From Tersicoccus solisilvae (lineage in GTDB: Bacteria; Actinomycetota; Actinomycetes; Actinomycetales; Micrococcaceae), in the NCBI RefSeq assembly GCF_014643255.1, contig NZ_BMJI01000001.1, positions 248,001 to 312,000 on the forward strand: a DNA stretch of 64,000 bases, read 5' to 3'. This document shows, piece after piece, positions 24,231 to 33,311 of this stretch (its first letter is position 1; each line of letters starts with the position of its first letter). The position numbers and the translations under genes are program-made. The notes under the pieces were generated by a model. The model had not been told where the DNA came from. It worked only from the letters and a program-made list of their open reading frames with translations, and searched no databases.

Positions 24231-25606
24231 TCCACCGGTTCCGTCGACGCCGGTGCCGCCTCGTCGCGCAGCGGGTGCTCCCGCTCGTCGCGACCGAGCC
24301 GGCCGGCGACGAGGGCGATCAGACCCAGGAGCGGTGAGGCGACGGCGACGACGACGAAGATGGTCCCGACGTCGACCAGCCGGGAGACCGGCCCGGCGAG
24401 CGCCATCGACACCGGCATCAGCGCGAGCGAGACGAAGAAGTCCAGACTGGAGATCCGTCCCAGCAGGGCCGGTGGCACCCGCCGCTGCAGCAACGTCCCC
24501 CAGATCACCTGACCGACGCCGCCGGTGAAGGAACACACGACCAGCGCTGCGGCCATGACGACGAACTGGTCGGTGTACCCGAGGACGGCCAGGGGCAGCA
24601 TGCCCAGTCCCCACACGGAGATCATCACGGTCAGGTAGCGGCGCGGCAGTGGCAGGGACGCCGTCAGGAGGGATCCCGCCGCCGCGCCGACGCCGTACAG
24701 GGCGAGCAGGAACCCGAACGTCTGGCTGCCGCCGCCGAGCTGGTCCCGCACGAGGAACGGCAGCAGCACCTCCAGCGGGCCGATGAACAGCAGGACGACG
24801 AGCACCGCCCAGCACAGGGTCCAGAACAGCCACCGGGTGCGCAGGGTGAACGCCACGCCCTCGCGCAGGTCCGTCCAGACGGACCTCCCGCGCTCCCCGG
24901 CGTCGGCGTCGTCCGCCGTCGTGCCGGGCAGGCGCCGGTCGGTGACGGGCAGCGCGACGACCGGCTCGGCGACGGGCGGTGGCAGGGCCTCGTGTCGCAG
25001 GGGAGCCGTGTCGAGCCAGTGCGGCAGCCCGAGCAACAGGACGAGGAATGCGACCGCGTGACATGCGGCGATGCCGAGCAGGGCCGGCCCCGGGGTGAGC
25101 GCGGCGACCAGCACCCCGGCCAGGGCGGGGCCGGCCGCCTGTTGCAGCACCGGCCGGACGGTGCCCTCCATGCCGTTGGCCGCGAGCAACTGCCGGGCGG
25201 GCAGCAGCTGCGGCAGGATCGCCGAGTACGCCGGGTAGAAGAAGGCCAGCGAGACGCCGAGCACGAACGCCGTCACGCACAGGGCCGAGAGCGTGAGAGC
25301 GCCCGTCACCGAGAGCATCGCGGTGAAGGCGACGGCGGCGAGGTTCGCTGCCTCCACGACGACGAGGATCCGCCGTCGGGGCAGCCGGTCCGCGGCCACC
25401 CCGCCCACGAGGAGGAACGCGAGCATGCCGACGCTGTTGACGGTCGCGACCACGGACAGCTCGACGGCGCCACCACCGATGGCGATCACCTGGTAGACCA
25501 TCGCCACCGCCCACATCCCGGCGCCGACCATCGACGCCGAGAGTCCCGCGATCAGCACGCGGTACTGGCGGTTCTCGAAGGGCGCGAGCGCGGCCGGCAG
25601 TCCCAC
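24227..25606 (-). CDS. MFS exporter (EntS/MFS_3-like)
   Basis: This 459-residue MFS protein begins LPAALAPFENRQYRVLIAGL and has the GGVAADRLPRRR motif A loop after TM2, fitting the MFS_3 group that includes enterobactin exporter EntS and macrolide exporters. The long acidic loop at about 200-230 is the central cytoplasmic loop. The GTG start (25606) has TAGGCT six bases upstream (25618-25613), indicating a leaderless mRNA. It converges with tsuB, sharing the stop. Substrate unknown. Confidence 0.85.
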   Translation of the reverse strand: MGLPAALAPFENRQYRVLIAGLSASMVGAGMWAVAMVYQVIAIGGGAVELSVVATVNSVGMLAFLLVGGVAADRLPRRRILVVVEAANLAAVAFTAMLSVTGALTLSALCVTAFVLGVSLAFFYPAYSAILPQLLPARQLLAANGMEGTVRPVLQQAAGPALAGVLVAALTPGPALLGIAACHAVAFLVLLLGLPHWLDTAPLRHEALPPPVAEPVVALPVTDRRLPGTTADDADAGERGRSVWTDLREGVAFTLRTRWLFWTLCWAVLVVLLFIGPLEVLLPFLVRDQLGGGSQTFGFLLALYGVGAAAGSLLTASLPLPRRYLTVMISVWGLGMLPLAVLGYTDQFVVMAAALVVCSFTGGVGQVIWGTLLQRRVPPALLGRISSLDFFVSLALMPVSMALAGPVSRLVDVGTIFVVVAVASPLLGLIALVAGRLGRDEREHPLRDEAAPASTEPVD

Positions 25607-25681
25607 ACCGCCAGCCTACGGGCGCCGGTTCACGACATCGGCGATGCGAATGAGCCGATCGTTCGATGGACGAAACATCAG

Positions 25682-25697
25682 CACACTGATTAGTGTG
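25682..25697. promoter_or_regulatory. Palindrome CACACT-GATT-AGTGTG
   Basis: A perfect 6+6 inverted repeat with a four-base spacer lies in the 128-bp divergent region between the MFS gene and the membrane protein at 25735, about 38 bases before the latter's start. It is a candidate operator, but no regulator gene is adjacent. Confidence 0.4.
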
Positions 25698-25734
25698 GGT
25701 TCGACCATCGACCGACCACGTGAAGGGTAATCCC

Positions 25735-26277
25735 ATGGCCAACTCCCTGCTCTCCCGTTCCCTGCACGACCTCAGCGCCGCCGCCTGGTTCGGCGGTTCC
25801 CTGATGGGCGCCATCGGCGTCAACGGTGCCGCCGCGGCGGCGAAGGACCCTGCGGAGCGCACCCGGCTGTCCACCGTCGGCTGGGGCAAGTGGACGCCCG
25901 TGCTCGTCGGCGCGTTCGCTGCGCACGGCGTCGGCGGCGTCGGGCTCATCCTCGACAACAAGGGCCGCCTCGCCGGGCAGAAGGGTGCCGGCACGAACAC
26001 CGTCGTCAAGGGCGCGCTGACGGTCGTCGGCATGGGCCTGTCGCTGTACTCCGGTGTGCTGGGCAGCAAGATCGCCAAGCACGCCGACCAGGGTGCCGTG
26101 GGTGCCACCGAGCCGCGATCGAACGCGTCGTCCGAGCTGAAGTCGGCGCAGCTGCAGCTGAAGGCCCTGCAGTGGGTCATCCCCGTCGTCAGCGGCACGG
26201 TGATCGTGCTCGGTGCTCAGCAGGGCGAGCAGCAGCGCCCGACCAACGTCACCAAGGGCCTCTTCAAGCGGCGCTGA
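25735..26277 (+). CDS. Conserved hypothetical membrane protein
   Basis: This 180-residue protein begins MANSLLSRSLHDLSAAAWFG. It has hydrophobic stretches at about 14-34, 54-76, 92-112 and 145-163, so perhaps four membrane segments with Gly/Ala-rich helices (GGSLMGAIGVNGAAAAA). GAAGGGTAAT precedes ATG. No function is recognised. A strong terminator follows immediately, so it is a single-gene transcript. Confidence 0.75.
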   Translation: MANSLLSRSLHDLSAAAWFGGSLMGAIGVNGAAAAAKDPAERTRLSTVGWGKWTPVLVGAFAAHGVGGVGLILDNKGRLAGQKGAGTNTVVKGALTVVGMGLSLYSGVLGSKIAKHADQGAVGATEPRSNASSELKSAQLQLKALQWVIPVVSGTVIVLGAQQGEQQRPTNVTKGLFKRR

Positions 26278-26291
26278 CGGCACGGTCCAGC

Positions 26292-26338
26292 CGAGCGAGC
26301 CGGGTCGGCGCCGACGGCGTCCGGACCCGGCTCGCTCG
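26292..26338 (+). terminator. Strong stem-loop after the 25735 gene
   Basis: Perfect 15-base arms (26292-26306 and 26324-26338) flank a 17-base loop, starting 14 bases after the stop codon. There is no U-tract. It ends just before the -10-like GAGACT of the next gene. Confidence 0.75.
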
Positions 26339-26354
26339 ATGAGAGACTGGCCCG

Positions 26355-26813
26355 ATGAGTGAGATCGCCACCGTCCAGGCCGGTCCCCGGGCCGTCAGCC
26401 GCCGTGCCGTCATCGAGGCGCCCGTGCACGAGTTGTTCGCCCTGGTCGCCAATCCCCACCGGCACGCGGAGCTCGACGGCTCGGGCACCGTCAAGCCGGA
26501 GGTGATCGGCCCCCGGGAACTGCGCGCCGGCGACCGGTTCACCGTGCGAATGCGGATGCACGGCGTGCCCTACCGGATCACCTCCACGGTCACCCGCCTG
26601 TACCCGGGCCGGGTGATCGAGTGGCGGCACCCGGCCGGCCACCGCTGGCGCTTTGCGTTCGAGGATCTGGGCGAGAACCGGACCGCTGTGACGGAGACCT
26701 GGGACTACTCGGGTCAGCGTCTCGGCCGGATCTACGAGTGGCTGCGGTTCCCGGCGCTGAACGCGCGGGGCATCCGCTCCACCCTGGAACAGCTGCAGCG
26801 GCGCTACGCCTGA
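26355..26813 (+). CDS. SRPBCC (polyketide cyclase/START-like) protein
   Basis: This 152-residue protein has the START/Bet v1-like fold: SRRAVIEAPVHELFALVANP at the N-terminus, a RVIEWRHPAGHRWRF strand pair and a long C-terminal helix. These small binding proteins accommodate hydrophobic ligands; no ligand can be inferred. It follows a strong terminator and has GAGACT (26343-26348) six bases before ATG, so it has its own, probably leaderless, transcript. Confidence 0.85.
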   Translation: MSEIATVQAGPRAVSRRAVIEAPVHELFALVANPHRHAELDGSGTVKPEVIGPRELRAGDRFTVRMRMHGVPYRITSTVTRLYPGRVIEWRHPAGHRWRFAFEDLGENRTAVTETWDYSGQRLGRIYEWLRFPALNARGIRSTLEQLQRRYA

Positions 26814-26933
26814 GCGGCGCCGGACCCGGCGCTGCCGGCTCTGCCGGTTCCGGGGGAGGCGGCCCTCGGGAAGAATGAGCGGGCGGGCAGCGTTGCCCCG
26901 TCATCATCCTTCCCTTCGTTCTGAGGACGACCC

Positions 26934-28487
26934 ATGCCTTCCGCCGTGCCCGAGGACGCCGCCCCCCGCACGGGCAGCACCCAGGTGATCGCCGAGCCCG
27001 ATCCCCAGTCCGGCGTGCAGCCGATCGTGCCGCCGGCGGCGCCGTCGCAGCACGCCGGCGGCCGCCCCGTCGAGCCGGAGAAGATCCCCGCCGGCGGCGT
27101 CGCCGTCATCATCACGATGCTGGTCGCCGCGTTCGTCGTCATCCTCAACGAGACGATCCTCAATGTCGCCCTGCCGCGCCTGATGGCTGACCTGGACGTC
27201 AGTGCCACGACGGTCCAGTGGCTCTCCACCGGATTCCTGCTCACCATGGCCGTCGTCATCCCGATCACCGGGTACGTGCTGCAGCGGTTCTCCACCCGGG
27301 CGGTGTTCTGCACGGCGATGGGCCTGTTCAGCGCCGGGACGCTGCTGGCGGCGCTCGCCCCCGGTTTCGGCGTGTTGCTGGCGGCCCGCGTCGTCCAGGC
27401 CAGCGGCACCGCGATGATGATGCCGCTGCTGATGACGACGATCCTCACCCTCGTCCCGCTGAGCCGCCGTGGCGCCGTGATGGGCAACCTCAGCATCGTC
27501 ATCTCCGTGGCCCCGGCCCTCGGGCCGACGGTGTCCGGCCTGATCCTGCAAGCCTTCTCCTGGCGCTTCGTGTTCGTCTTCGTGCTGCCGATCGCCCTCG
27601 CGGCGCTCGCCTATGGTGCGTGGAAGCTGACCAACGTCAACGAGGGCGGGGACCAGCGCTTCGACATCGTCTCCGTCCTGCTCTCCGTGCCCGGCTTCGG
27701 CGGGCTGGTCTACGGGCTCAGCCACATCGGCGAAGGCGGGGGCGGCAGCGTGGACCCCGTCGCGGTCGCGGTGATCGCGGGCGCCGTCGTCGTCCTCGCC
27801 GTCTTCGTCGCCCGGCAGCTGCAGTTGCAGCGGCGGGACGCCCCGTTCCTGGACCTGCGCACGTTCCGGTTCCCCATGTTCCGGATCTCGGTGGCGATCA
27901 TGTGCATCGCGATGGCGGTGCTCCTCGGTTCGGCCATCATTCTGCCGATCTACCTGCAGAGCGTGCTCGGGCTACCCGCCGTCGTCACCGGCCTGGTGGT
28001 GCTGCCCGGTGGCCTGCTGATGGGCGTGATGGGCCCGATCGTGGGGCGCCTGTTCGACCGGCTGGGACCCCGGCCGCTGACCGTCACCGGGTCGGCCCTG
28101 CTCGTGATCGTGCTGTTCATGTTCGCGCGGATGGACACGACGACGCCGGTGTGGCTGGTCGTGGTGCTCTACCTGATGCTCACCCTCGGGCTGGCGCTGC
28201 TGTTCACGCCGTGCTTCACGGGCGGGCTGAACCCCCTGCCGCCGCGGCTGTACTCGCACGGATCGGCGATCCTCTCCACGCTGCAGCAGGTGGCCGGTGC
28301 CGCGGGAACCGCGGTGCTGATCTCGATCATGAGCGCGGCGGCGGTCACGACGGGTCCACGGGTCGACCTGGTGCCCGGCATGCACGCGGCATTCACGGTG
28401 GCGGCCGTCGGGGCGCTCGCCGCGGTGGTGCTGTCACTGTTCACCCGCCGGGAGGCGCCGGTGACGGGCGGTCACGGGGGCCACTGA
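26934..28487 (+). CDS. DHA2-family multidrug MFS exporter
   Basis: This 517-residue protein has a Pro-rich cytoplasmic N-terminus of about 50 residues, then about 14 membrane segments. Diagnostic motifs are LNETILNVALPRLMADL after TM1, WLSTGFLLTMAVVIPITGY, and the motif C-like SIVISVAPALGPTVSG, typical of EmrB/QacA/LmrB exporters. It uses proton motive force to expel lipophilic compounds; specificity is unknown. TGAGGAC lies before ATG 26934. No regulator is adjacent. Confidence 0.9.
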   Translation: MPSAVPEDAAPRTGSTQVIAEPDPQSGVQPIVPPAAPSQHAGGRPVEPEKIPAGGVAVIITMLVAAFVVILNETILNVALPRLMADLDVSATTVQWLSTGFLLTMAVVIPITGYVLQRFSTRAVFCTAMGLFSAGTLLAALAPGFGVLLAARVVQASGTAMMMPLLMTTILTLVPLSRRGAVMGNLSIVISVAPALGPTVSGLILQAFSWRFVFVFVLPIALAALAYGAWKLTNVNEGGDQRFDIVSVLLSVPGFGGLVYGLSHIGEGGGGSVDPVAVAVIAGAVVVLAVFVARQLQLQRRDAPFLDLRTFRFPMFRISVAIMCIAMAVLLGSAIILPIYLQSVLGLPAVVTGLVVLPGGLLMGVMGPIVGRLFDRLGPRPLTVTGSALLVIVLFMFARMDTTTPVWLVVVLYLMLTLGLALLFTPCFTGGLNPLPPRLYSHGSAILSTLQQVAGAAGTAVLISIMSAAAVTTGPRVDLVPGMHAAFTVAAVGALAAVVLSLFTRREAPVTGGHGGH

Positions 28488-28549
28488 GGGCCAGCTTAGG
28501 TGGAGGCCGGCCAACCGCGGTACGTCTCGGCCACTACTAGACTCAGCCC

Positions 28550-29500
28550 ATGCCGTCCGGAGGGTCATTCGACGATAGTGAGGATGATCGGCTCCGCCGC
28601 GAGGCGATGGCGTGGCTGACGATCCGTACCAACGACGGTGCCGACCCGCTGAGTTACCTCGACATCGAAGATTTCCGCTTCGCCGATGAGGGCATCATCC
28701 TCCGCAACCGATACACCGGAATTTGGAAGCCACGGCAACTCGAAGCTGCATTGTCGATCACGACGACGTATAGCCTACCGGGGAGCAAACCGCCATACGA
28801 GGATGCAATCCATTCTGACGGGCGAATCAGGTACAAGTGGCGGCAATCGAAGAGCGAGGCGAAACGTCGCGACGACGCCGACCTCGCCGACAATCGCGCC
28901 CTCCGAGAGGCAATGCGGCTGAAAAAGCCCTTGATCTGGTTTCATGGCGTCGGCCCCGGTTTGTACCAGGCTATCTTCCCGGTGTTCCTCGTCGCAGAGG
29001 AACCTGAGTTGAAGCAATTCGTCGTCGCCACCGATGGAACTCAGGACATCCCCGTCGCGCCTGCGAGCGTTGCCGAAGAGGCGCTCCGAGAGTACGTGGA
29101 GCGAACGACGCTGGCGCGGGTGCACCAGCCGGTGTTCCGTTCCATGGTGATGCGCGCGTATGAGACGCGATGCGCCGTGTGCGAGCTCAAGCACGGTCAG
29201 CTGCTGGATGCCGCGCACATCGTTCCCGACAGCCACGCCAACGGAATTGCTGCCGTCACCAACGGCTTGGCTCTGTGCAAGATTCACCACAGCGCCTTCG
29301 ATGCCCGAATCCTTGGGATCGACCCGGACTATACCGTTCACATCCGCCCGGATCTCCTCGAAGAGATCGATGGTCCGATGCTTCGCTATGGGCTGCAAGA
29401 GCGCCATGGGCAGAAGCTCATGGCTGTGCCGAAGATTCGCAGCGAGAGGCCGGACCGGCGAAGGCTGGAGAGCTCGTTCGAGCGCTTCCTCGCCGGCTGA
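28550..29500 (+). CDS. HNH endonuclease (COG3440-like predicted restriction enzyme)
   Basis: This 316-residue protein has a C-terminal HNH/beta-beta-alpha-metal nuclease domain at about 205-260. It has zinc-type CAVCE, DAAHIVPDS carrying the catalytic His, and NGLALCKIHHSAFDARIL. The N-terminal half (about 45-165), with RYTGIWKPRQLEAAL and LIWFHGVGPGLYQAIFPVFL, is the putative DNA-recognition domain shared by COG3440 predicted restriction endonucleases, several of which cut modified DNA. No methylase or partner gene is adjacent. The gene is clearly AT-richer than its neighbours with more relaxed codon use, a sign of horizontal transfer. TAGACT (28538-28543) six bases before ATG implies a leaderless transcript. 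Confidence 0.85.
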   Translation: MPSGGSFDDSEDDRLRREAMAWLTIRTNDGADPLSYLDIEDFRFADEGIILRNRYTGIWKPRQLEAALSITTTYSLPGSKPPYEDAIHSDGRIRYKWRQSKSEAKRRDDADLADNRALREAMRLKKPLIWFHGVGPGLYQAIFPVFLVAEEPELKQFVVATDGTQDIPVAPASVAEEALREYVERTTLARVHQPVFRSMVMRAYETRCAVCELKHGQLLDAAHIVPDSHANGIAAVTNGLALCKIHHSAFDARILGIDPDYTVHIRPDLLEEIDGPMLRYGLQERHGQKLMAVPKIRSERPDRRRLESSFERFLAG

Positions 29501-29546
29501 TCCCTCCGCCTACAGTGGAGCACAGACCCCACCGAAAGGACGCCCG

Positions 29547-30038
29547 ATGAGCGAGAACCACGACGACCTGACCTTCAGTTCCCTCGGCCCCGCGGACAGC
29601 GAGGTTGTGATCGAGCGGGAGTTCGCCGTCGCCAAGGAGATTCTCTTCCGCGCGTTCACGGACCCAGACATGCTCGCGGCGTGGTTCGGCCCCGCCGGGT
29701 GGCCGGTGCCGCGGGAGACCATCGAGATCGATCCGCGCGAGGGCGGCGTCTTCCGCCTGACCATGGTCGCCGAGGACGAGACCGCCGAGTCGGCCGTCGA
29801 TGCCGTCATCGAGGTGTTCGAACCCCCGCACCGCCTTCACAGCTCGGAGGCGCCGCAACCGATGACCGGTTTCTCCGAGCGCACCCGCCTGCACCTCGAC
29901 TTCGAGGACGGCGCCAGTGGCGGCACCCTGCTGAAGCTGCGCCAGGGCCTGTTCCCGGCCGCCGTCATCGCGCCCGCCACCGACGGCTGGCACAGCTCCT
30001 TCGTCAAACTCGACGCCCTGCTCGCCCAGACCTGGTGA
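29547..30038 (+). CDS. SRPBCC/AHSA1-domain protein
   Basis: This 163-residue protein resembles the activator of Hsp90 ATPase 1 C-terminal domain, as used in small START-like proteins. It has IEREFAVAKEILFRAFTDPD, LAAWFGPAGWPVPRETIEID and, at the C-terminus, WHSSFVKLDALLAQ, the classic AHSA1 end (GWxxxLxxLxxLL). GAAAGGA precedes ATG 29547. These proteins bind hydrophobic ligands or act as ArsR-operon partners; there is no ArsR gene here. GC content returns to the local high value, unlike the preceding HNH gene. Confidence 0.85.
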   Translation: MSENHDDLTFSSLGPADSEVVIEREFAVAKEILFRAFTDPDMLAAWFGPAGWPVPRETIEIDPREGGVFRLTMVAEDETAESAVDAVIEVFEPPHRLHSSEAPQPMTGFSERTRLHLDFEDGASGGTLLKLRQGLFPAAVIAPATDGWHSSFVKLDALLAQTW

Positions 30039-30158
30039 CGTCGCTGCGTTGAACATCGGAAGTCTGCTGTTTCCGGGGCAGTGAAACCGCACAAGTCGAA
30101 TGTTCGACGCCGGACCGGCCGCCGTGTCAGCGGACGATGAGCACGTCCGGCCGGCGTG

Positions 30159-31277
30159 TCAGTCGCCGAAGCGGATGATCTGCCGGACGGCCCGGCCCTC
30201 GGCCAGTTCGTCCATCGCCGCGTTGAGGTCCTCCAGGCCGATCGTGGACGACACGAGCTCCTCGACCGGCAGCCGGCCTTCCCGCCACATCGCGGCGTAG
30301 GCGGGGATGTCGCGGGCGGGGACGGCGGAGCCGAGGTAGGAGCCGATGATGGTGCGCGCGCCGGCGGTGATGCCGAGCGGCGCGATGCTGGCCCGCGCGT
30401 CGGGGGCGGGCAGGCCGACGGTGACGAGGGTGCCGCCGGGGGCGGTCGCGGTCAGCGCCGTCTCGAACGCGCGCGGGTGCCCGGCCGCCTCGATCACGAC
30501 GGGCGCCGTGATGCCCTGCTCGGCGGCGTCGGCGGGGCTGTACGCGGCGCCGGCGCCGAGCTGGCGGGCCCGGTCGAGCTTGTCCGGGTTGGCGTCCACG
30601 CCGATCACGGTGCCGGAACCGCCCGCCGTGACCGAGAGGGCGACCAGCAGGGCCGCCATCCCGACGCCGCCGAGGCCCACGACCATGACGTCGTCGTCCG
30701 GCCCGGGCGTGCCGGCGTTCAGCACCGCGCCGCCCCCGGTCAACACCGCACAGCCGAGCACCGCGGCCACCTCGGGCGGCACGTCGTCGTCGACCGGGAT
30801 GACGGATGCGCGGTGCAGGACGGCGTGGGTCGCGAACCCGGAGACGCCGAGGTGGTGGTGCACGGCATCGCCGTCGCGGTGCAGCCGTCGTCCGCCGCCG
30901 AGCAGCTCGCCGGCCTCGTTCGCCGCGGACCCCCGAGTGCAGGGCAGGCGACCGCCGGTGCGGCACGCGGCGCAGTCCTCGCAGCGGGGCAGGAAGACGG
31001 TGACGACGCGCTGACCGACGGTCAGGTCCGTGATGCCGGCGCCCATCTGTTCGACGATGCCGGCGGCCTCGTGGCCGAGCAGCATCGGCGTCGGGCGGAC
31101 TCGATTGCCGTCGACGACGGAGAGGTCCGAGTGGCACACGCCGGCGGCCTCGATCCGGATCAGCACCTCGTGCTCGCCCGGCGGGTCCAGCTCGAGTTCG
31201 CTGATGGTCAGCGGGCGGCTGGACGCGAAGGGCCGGTCACGGCCGGTGGACTCGAGCACGGCTCCGGTGATGCGCAT
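30159..31277 (-). CDS. Zinc-dependent alcohol dehydrogenase (class III-like)
   Basis: This 372-residue medium-chain dehydrogenase has catalytic zinc ligands in GVCHSDL (Cys about 47) and GHEAAG (about 68). The structural zinc cluster is CEDCAACRTGGRLPC (about 98-112). The Rossmann motif is GLGGVG (about 200) with an acidic VIGVDANPDK suggesting NAD preference. The third catalytic zinc Cys is in LGCAVLTGGGAVLN. It oxidises alcohols or reduces aldehydes; similarity to mycothiol/formaldehyde dehydrogenases is possible. TAGGGT (31289-31284) lies six bases before ATG, again leaderless. Confidence 0.88.
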   Translation of the reverse strand: MRITGAVLESTGRDRPFASSRPLTISELELDPPGEHEVLIRIEAAGVCHSDLSVVDGNRVRPTPMLLGHEAAGIVEQMGAGITDLTVGQRVVTVFLPRCEDCAACRTGGRLPCTRGSAANEAGELLGGGRRLHRDGDAVHHHLGVSGFATHAVLHRASVIPVDDDVPPEVAAVLGCAVLTGGGAVLNAGTPGPDDDVMVVGLGGVGMAALLVALSVTAGGSGTVIGVDANPDKLDRARQLGAGAAYSPADAAEQGITAPVVIEAAGHPRAFETALTATAPGGTLVTVGLPAPDARASIAPLGITAGARTIIGSYLGSAVPARDIPAYAAMWREGRLPVEELVSSTIGLEDLNAAMDELAEGRAVRQIIRFGD

Positions 31278-31465
31278 GGTGTCACCCTAGGGGGCGACGC
31301 CGTCGTCGGGCCTCCTCGCGGCGCCCACGCGCTCGTCGCGGTCGCCTCCCGCCGCACGCGAGATGTCGATCAGTGCCGTCACCAGCAGGGAATGACGACC
31401 CCGATCGACCTCTCGGCGCCGGTGCGACCGATCGCTCGGATGGACCTCCCGCCATGGCCGAAGCC

Positions 31466-32461
31466 CTACAGCCGGGGGACCGCCGCGAGCAGGTCCCGGG
31501 TGTAGGCCGCCCGAGGATGCGCGAGCACCTCCGACGTCGCGCCCGACTCCACCGCGTGGCCGTCCTTGAGCACCAGCACCTGGTCGCACAGGTGGGCGAC
31601 GACGCCGATGTCGTGGGAGACGAGGATCAGTGTGAGGCCGAGGTCGGCGCGCAGCCCCTGCAACAGGTCGAGGATCTGGGCGCGGACCGTCACGTCGAGG
31701 GCGCTGAGCGGTTCGTCGCCGACGAGTAGCCGCGGCCGGTGCACGAGCGCGCGGGCCAGGGCGATGCGCTGCCGCTGTCCGCCGGAGAACTCGTGCGGGT
31801 AGCGGTCCACCATGTCCGGCTCGAGCCCGACGTCGGTCAGCACGCGGGCGACGGCATCGCTCTCGCCGACCGAGCCGCCCGGAGAATCGCCGGCCAGGCC
31901 GAGCGCCTGGAGCGGCTCCGCGACGATCCGGCCGACGTCCATCCGCGGGTCCAGCGACGCGTACGGGTCCTGGAAGACGATGCCGGTCTGCCGGCGCAGC
32001 CACCGCAGGTCGGCCCCGCGGCCGCGCCGCACGGACCGCCCGTCGACCGTGACCGTCCCCCGCGTGGGGGTGTCCAGGCCGAGCAGCAACCGGACCAGGG
32101 TGGTCTTGCCGGAGCCCGACTCGCCGATCACGCCGAGCGAGGCGCCCTCGGCCAGGTCGAGGTCGACGTCGTGAAGGGCCGTCCGCACGGGCCGCGGACC
32201 CGTCAGCCGCTCCCGACGCAGCCGGTGGTCGCGGCCCAGGCCCTCGGCGCGGACGAACGGCACCTCGCCCCCGCGAACGGTCGAGTCGGGCGACGACGGA
32301 CGGGCGTCGCCGTCAGCGGAGACCCCGCGGGGCGCGGTACCGCTGCCGCTTCGACCAGGCGCTCCGTCGTCCGACAGTCGATCGCCCGCTCTGCGGCCGT
32401 CGGGAAGGTCGCCGTCGTGCCGGTCGCCCGGACCGCTGGTCGGCGGGAATGCCGTGCTCAT
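31466..32461 (-). CDS. Oligopeptide/dipeptide ABC importer ATP-binding protein (DppF/OppF type)
   Basis: This 331-residue ABC ATPase has Walker A GESGSGKTT (about 114-122), a Q-loop FQDPYASLDPR, the signature SGGQRQR (about 222-228), Walker B LLVGDEPLSALD and the switch VSHDIGVV. The N-terminal extension of about 85 residues is hydrophilic and Gly/Asp/Ser-rich, longer than usual. It ends the operon SBP - permeases - ATPases, and its ATG overlaps the stop of the preceding ATPase (ATGA). It powers solute import with its partner ATPase at the inner face of the membrane. Confidence 0.92.
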   Translation of the reverse strand: MSTAFPPTSGPGDRHDGDLPDGRRAGDRLSDDGAPGRSGSGTAPRGVSADGDARPSSPDSTVRGGEVPFVRAEGLGRDHRLRRERLTGPRPVRTALHDVDLDLAEGASLGVIGESGSGKTTLVRLLLGLDTPTRGTVTVDGRSVRRGRGADLRWLRRQTGIVFQDPYASLDPRMDVGRIVAEPLQALGLAGDSPGGSVGESDAVARVLTDVGLEPDMVDRYPHEFSGGQRQRIALARALVHRPRLLVGDEPLSALDVTVRAQILDLLQGLRADLGLTLILVSHDIGVVAHLCDQVLVLKDGHAVESGATSEVLAHPRAAYTRDLLAAVPRL

Positions 32462-33267
32462 CGGCCCACCTCCGCATCGGTGCCGGGATCGCCCGGCGTC
32501 AGTCCCGTGGCCCGCGCCGCGGCGACCAGGCCACGCGTGACCGGGTGCTCCGAAGCGTCGACGACCCGCGCCGTCGGGCCGGCCTCGATGATCCGCCCGT
32601 CCGCCATCACGACGACGTCGGTGCACACCCGGGCGAGCACCGCGAGGTTGTGGGTGATGAACACGAGGCTGGACGACTGCTCCGTGACGAGCCGGTCGAA
32701 CAGGTCGAGGATGGCCGCCTGGACGGTCACGTCGAGCGCCGTCGTCGGCTCGTCGGCGATCAGCAGGCCGGGATTGCAGGCCACGGCGATCGCGATGCCG
32801 ACGCGCTGCCGCTGCCCGCCGGAGAGCTCGTGCGGGTAGCGGTCGACGATGCGCTCGGGCTCCGGCAGGCCGACCCGGGCGGCGAGGTCGACGGCGGCCT
32901 GCCGCGCCTGACGGCGGTCGAGACGGTAGTGCAGCCGCAGCGGCTCGGACATCTGCCGCCCGACGCGGCGCAGCGGGTTCAGCGCGGTGCGGGGTTCCTG
33001 GAACACCATGCCGATCGCATCGCCCCGGATGCCGGCCAGTTCGCGCTCGCCGGCGCCGAGCAGCTCCCGCCCGTCCAGGACGACGGATCCGGTGGCGGTG
33101 GCCGAGGCGGGCAGCAGACCGGTGATCGCCAGGGCGGTCAGCGTCTTGCCGGAGCCGGACTCGCCGATGATGCCGAGGCGGCCGCCGTCGGGCACGGCGA
33201 ACGAGACCGTGTCCACGACGGCGCGGTCGCCGATCGTCACGGTCAGGTCGGTGACGGTCAGGGTCAT
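32458..33267 (-). CDS. Oligopeptide/dipeptide ABC importer ATP-binding protein (DppD/OppD type)
   Basis: This 269-residue ABC ATPase has Walker A GESGSGKTL (about 33-41), a Q-loop FQEPRTALNPLRRVG typical of peptide/nickel importers, signature SGGQRQR, Walker B LLIADEPTTALD and ITHNLAVLA. ATG 33267 gives the family N-terminus MTLTVTDLTV and has AGGGGGCGG upstream. It pairs with the downstream ATPase as a heterodimer. The C-terminal iron-sulfur or oligopeptide extension of many OppD proteins is short here. Confidence 0.92.
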   Translation of the reverse strand: MTLTVTDLTVTIGDRAVVDTVSFAVPDGGRLGIIGESGSGKTLTALAITGLLPASATATGSVVLDGRELLGAGERELAGIRGDAIGMVFQEPRTALNPLRRVGRQMSEPLRLHYRLDRRQARQAAVDLAARVGLPEPERIVDRYPHELSGGQRQRVGIAIAVACNPGLLIADEPTTALDVTVQAAILDLFDRLVTEQSSSLVFITHNLAVLARVCTDVVVMADGRIIEAGPTARVVDASEHPVTRGLVAAARATGLTPGDPGTDAEVGR

Positions 33268-33311
33268 CGCCGCCCCCTGTCGTCGAGCGGACGGAGAGAC
33301 GGGGACGCCCG

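Noticed and set aside
30095-30108. GTCGAA-TG-TTCGAC palindrome taken at first for a LexA box
   Set aside because: The spacing between half-sites is two bases, not the four needed in actinobacterial SOS boxes, and it lies after a gene, not before one.
30116-30158. Two similar CCGGCC..GTGTCAG stretches after the alcohol dehydrogenase stop
   Set aside because: Short, GC-rich and imperfect; could arise by chance and do not define a duplication.
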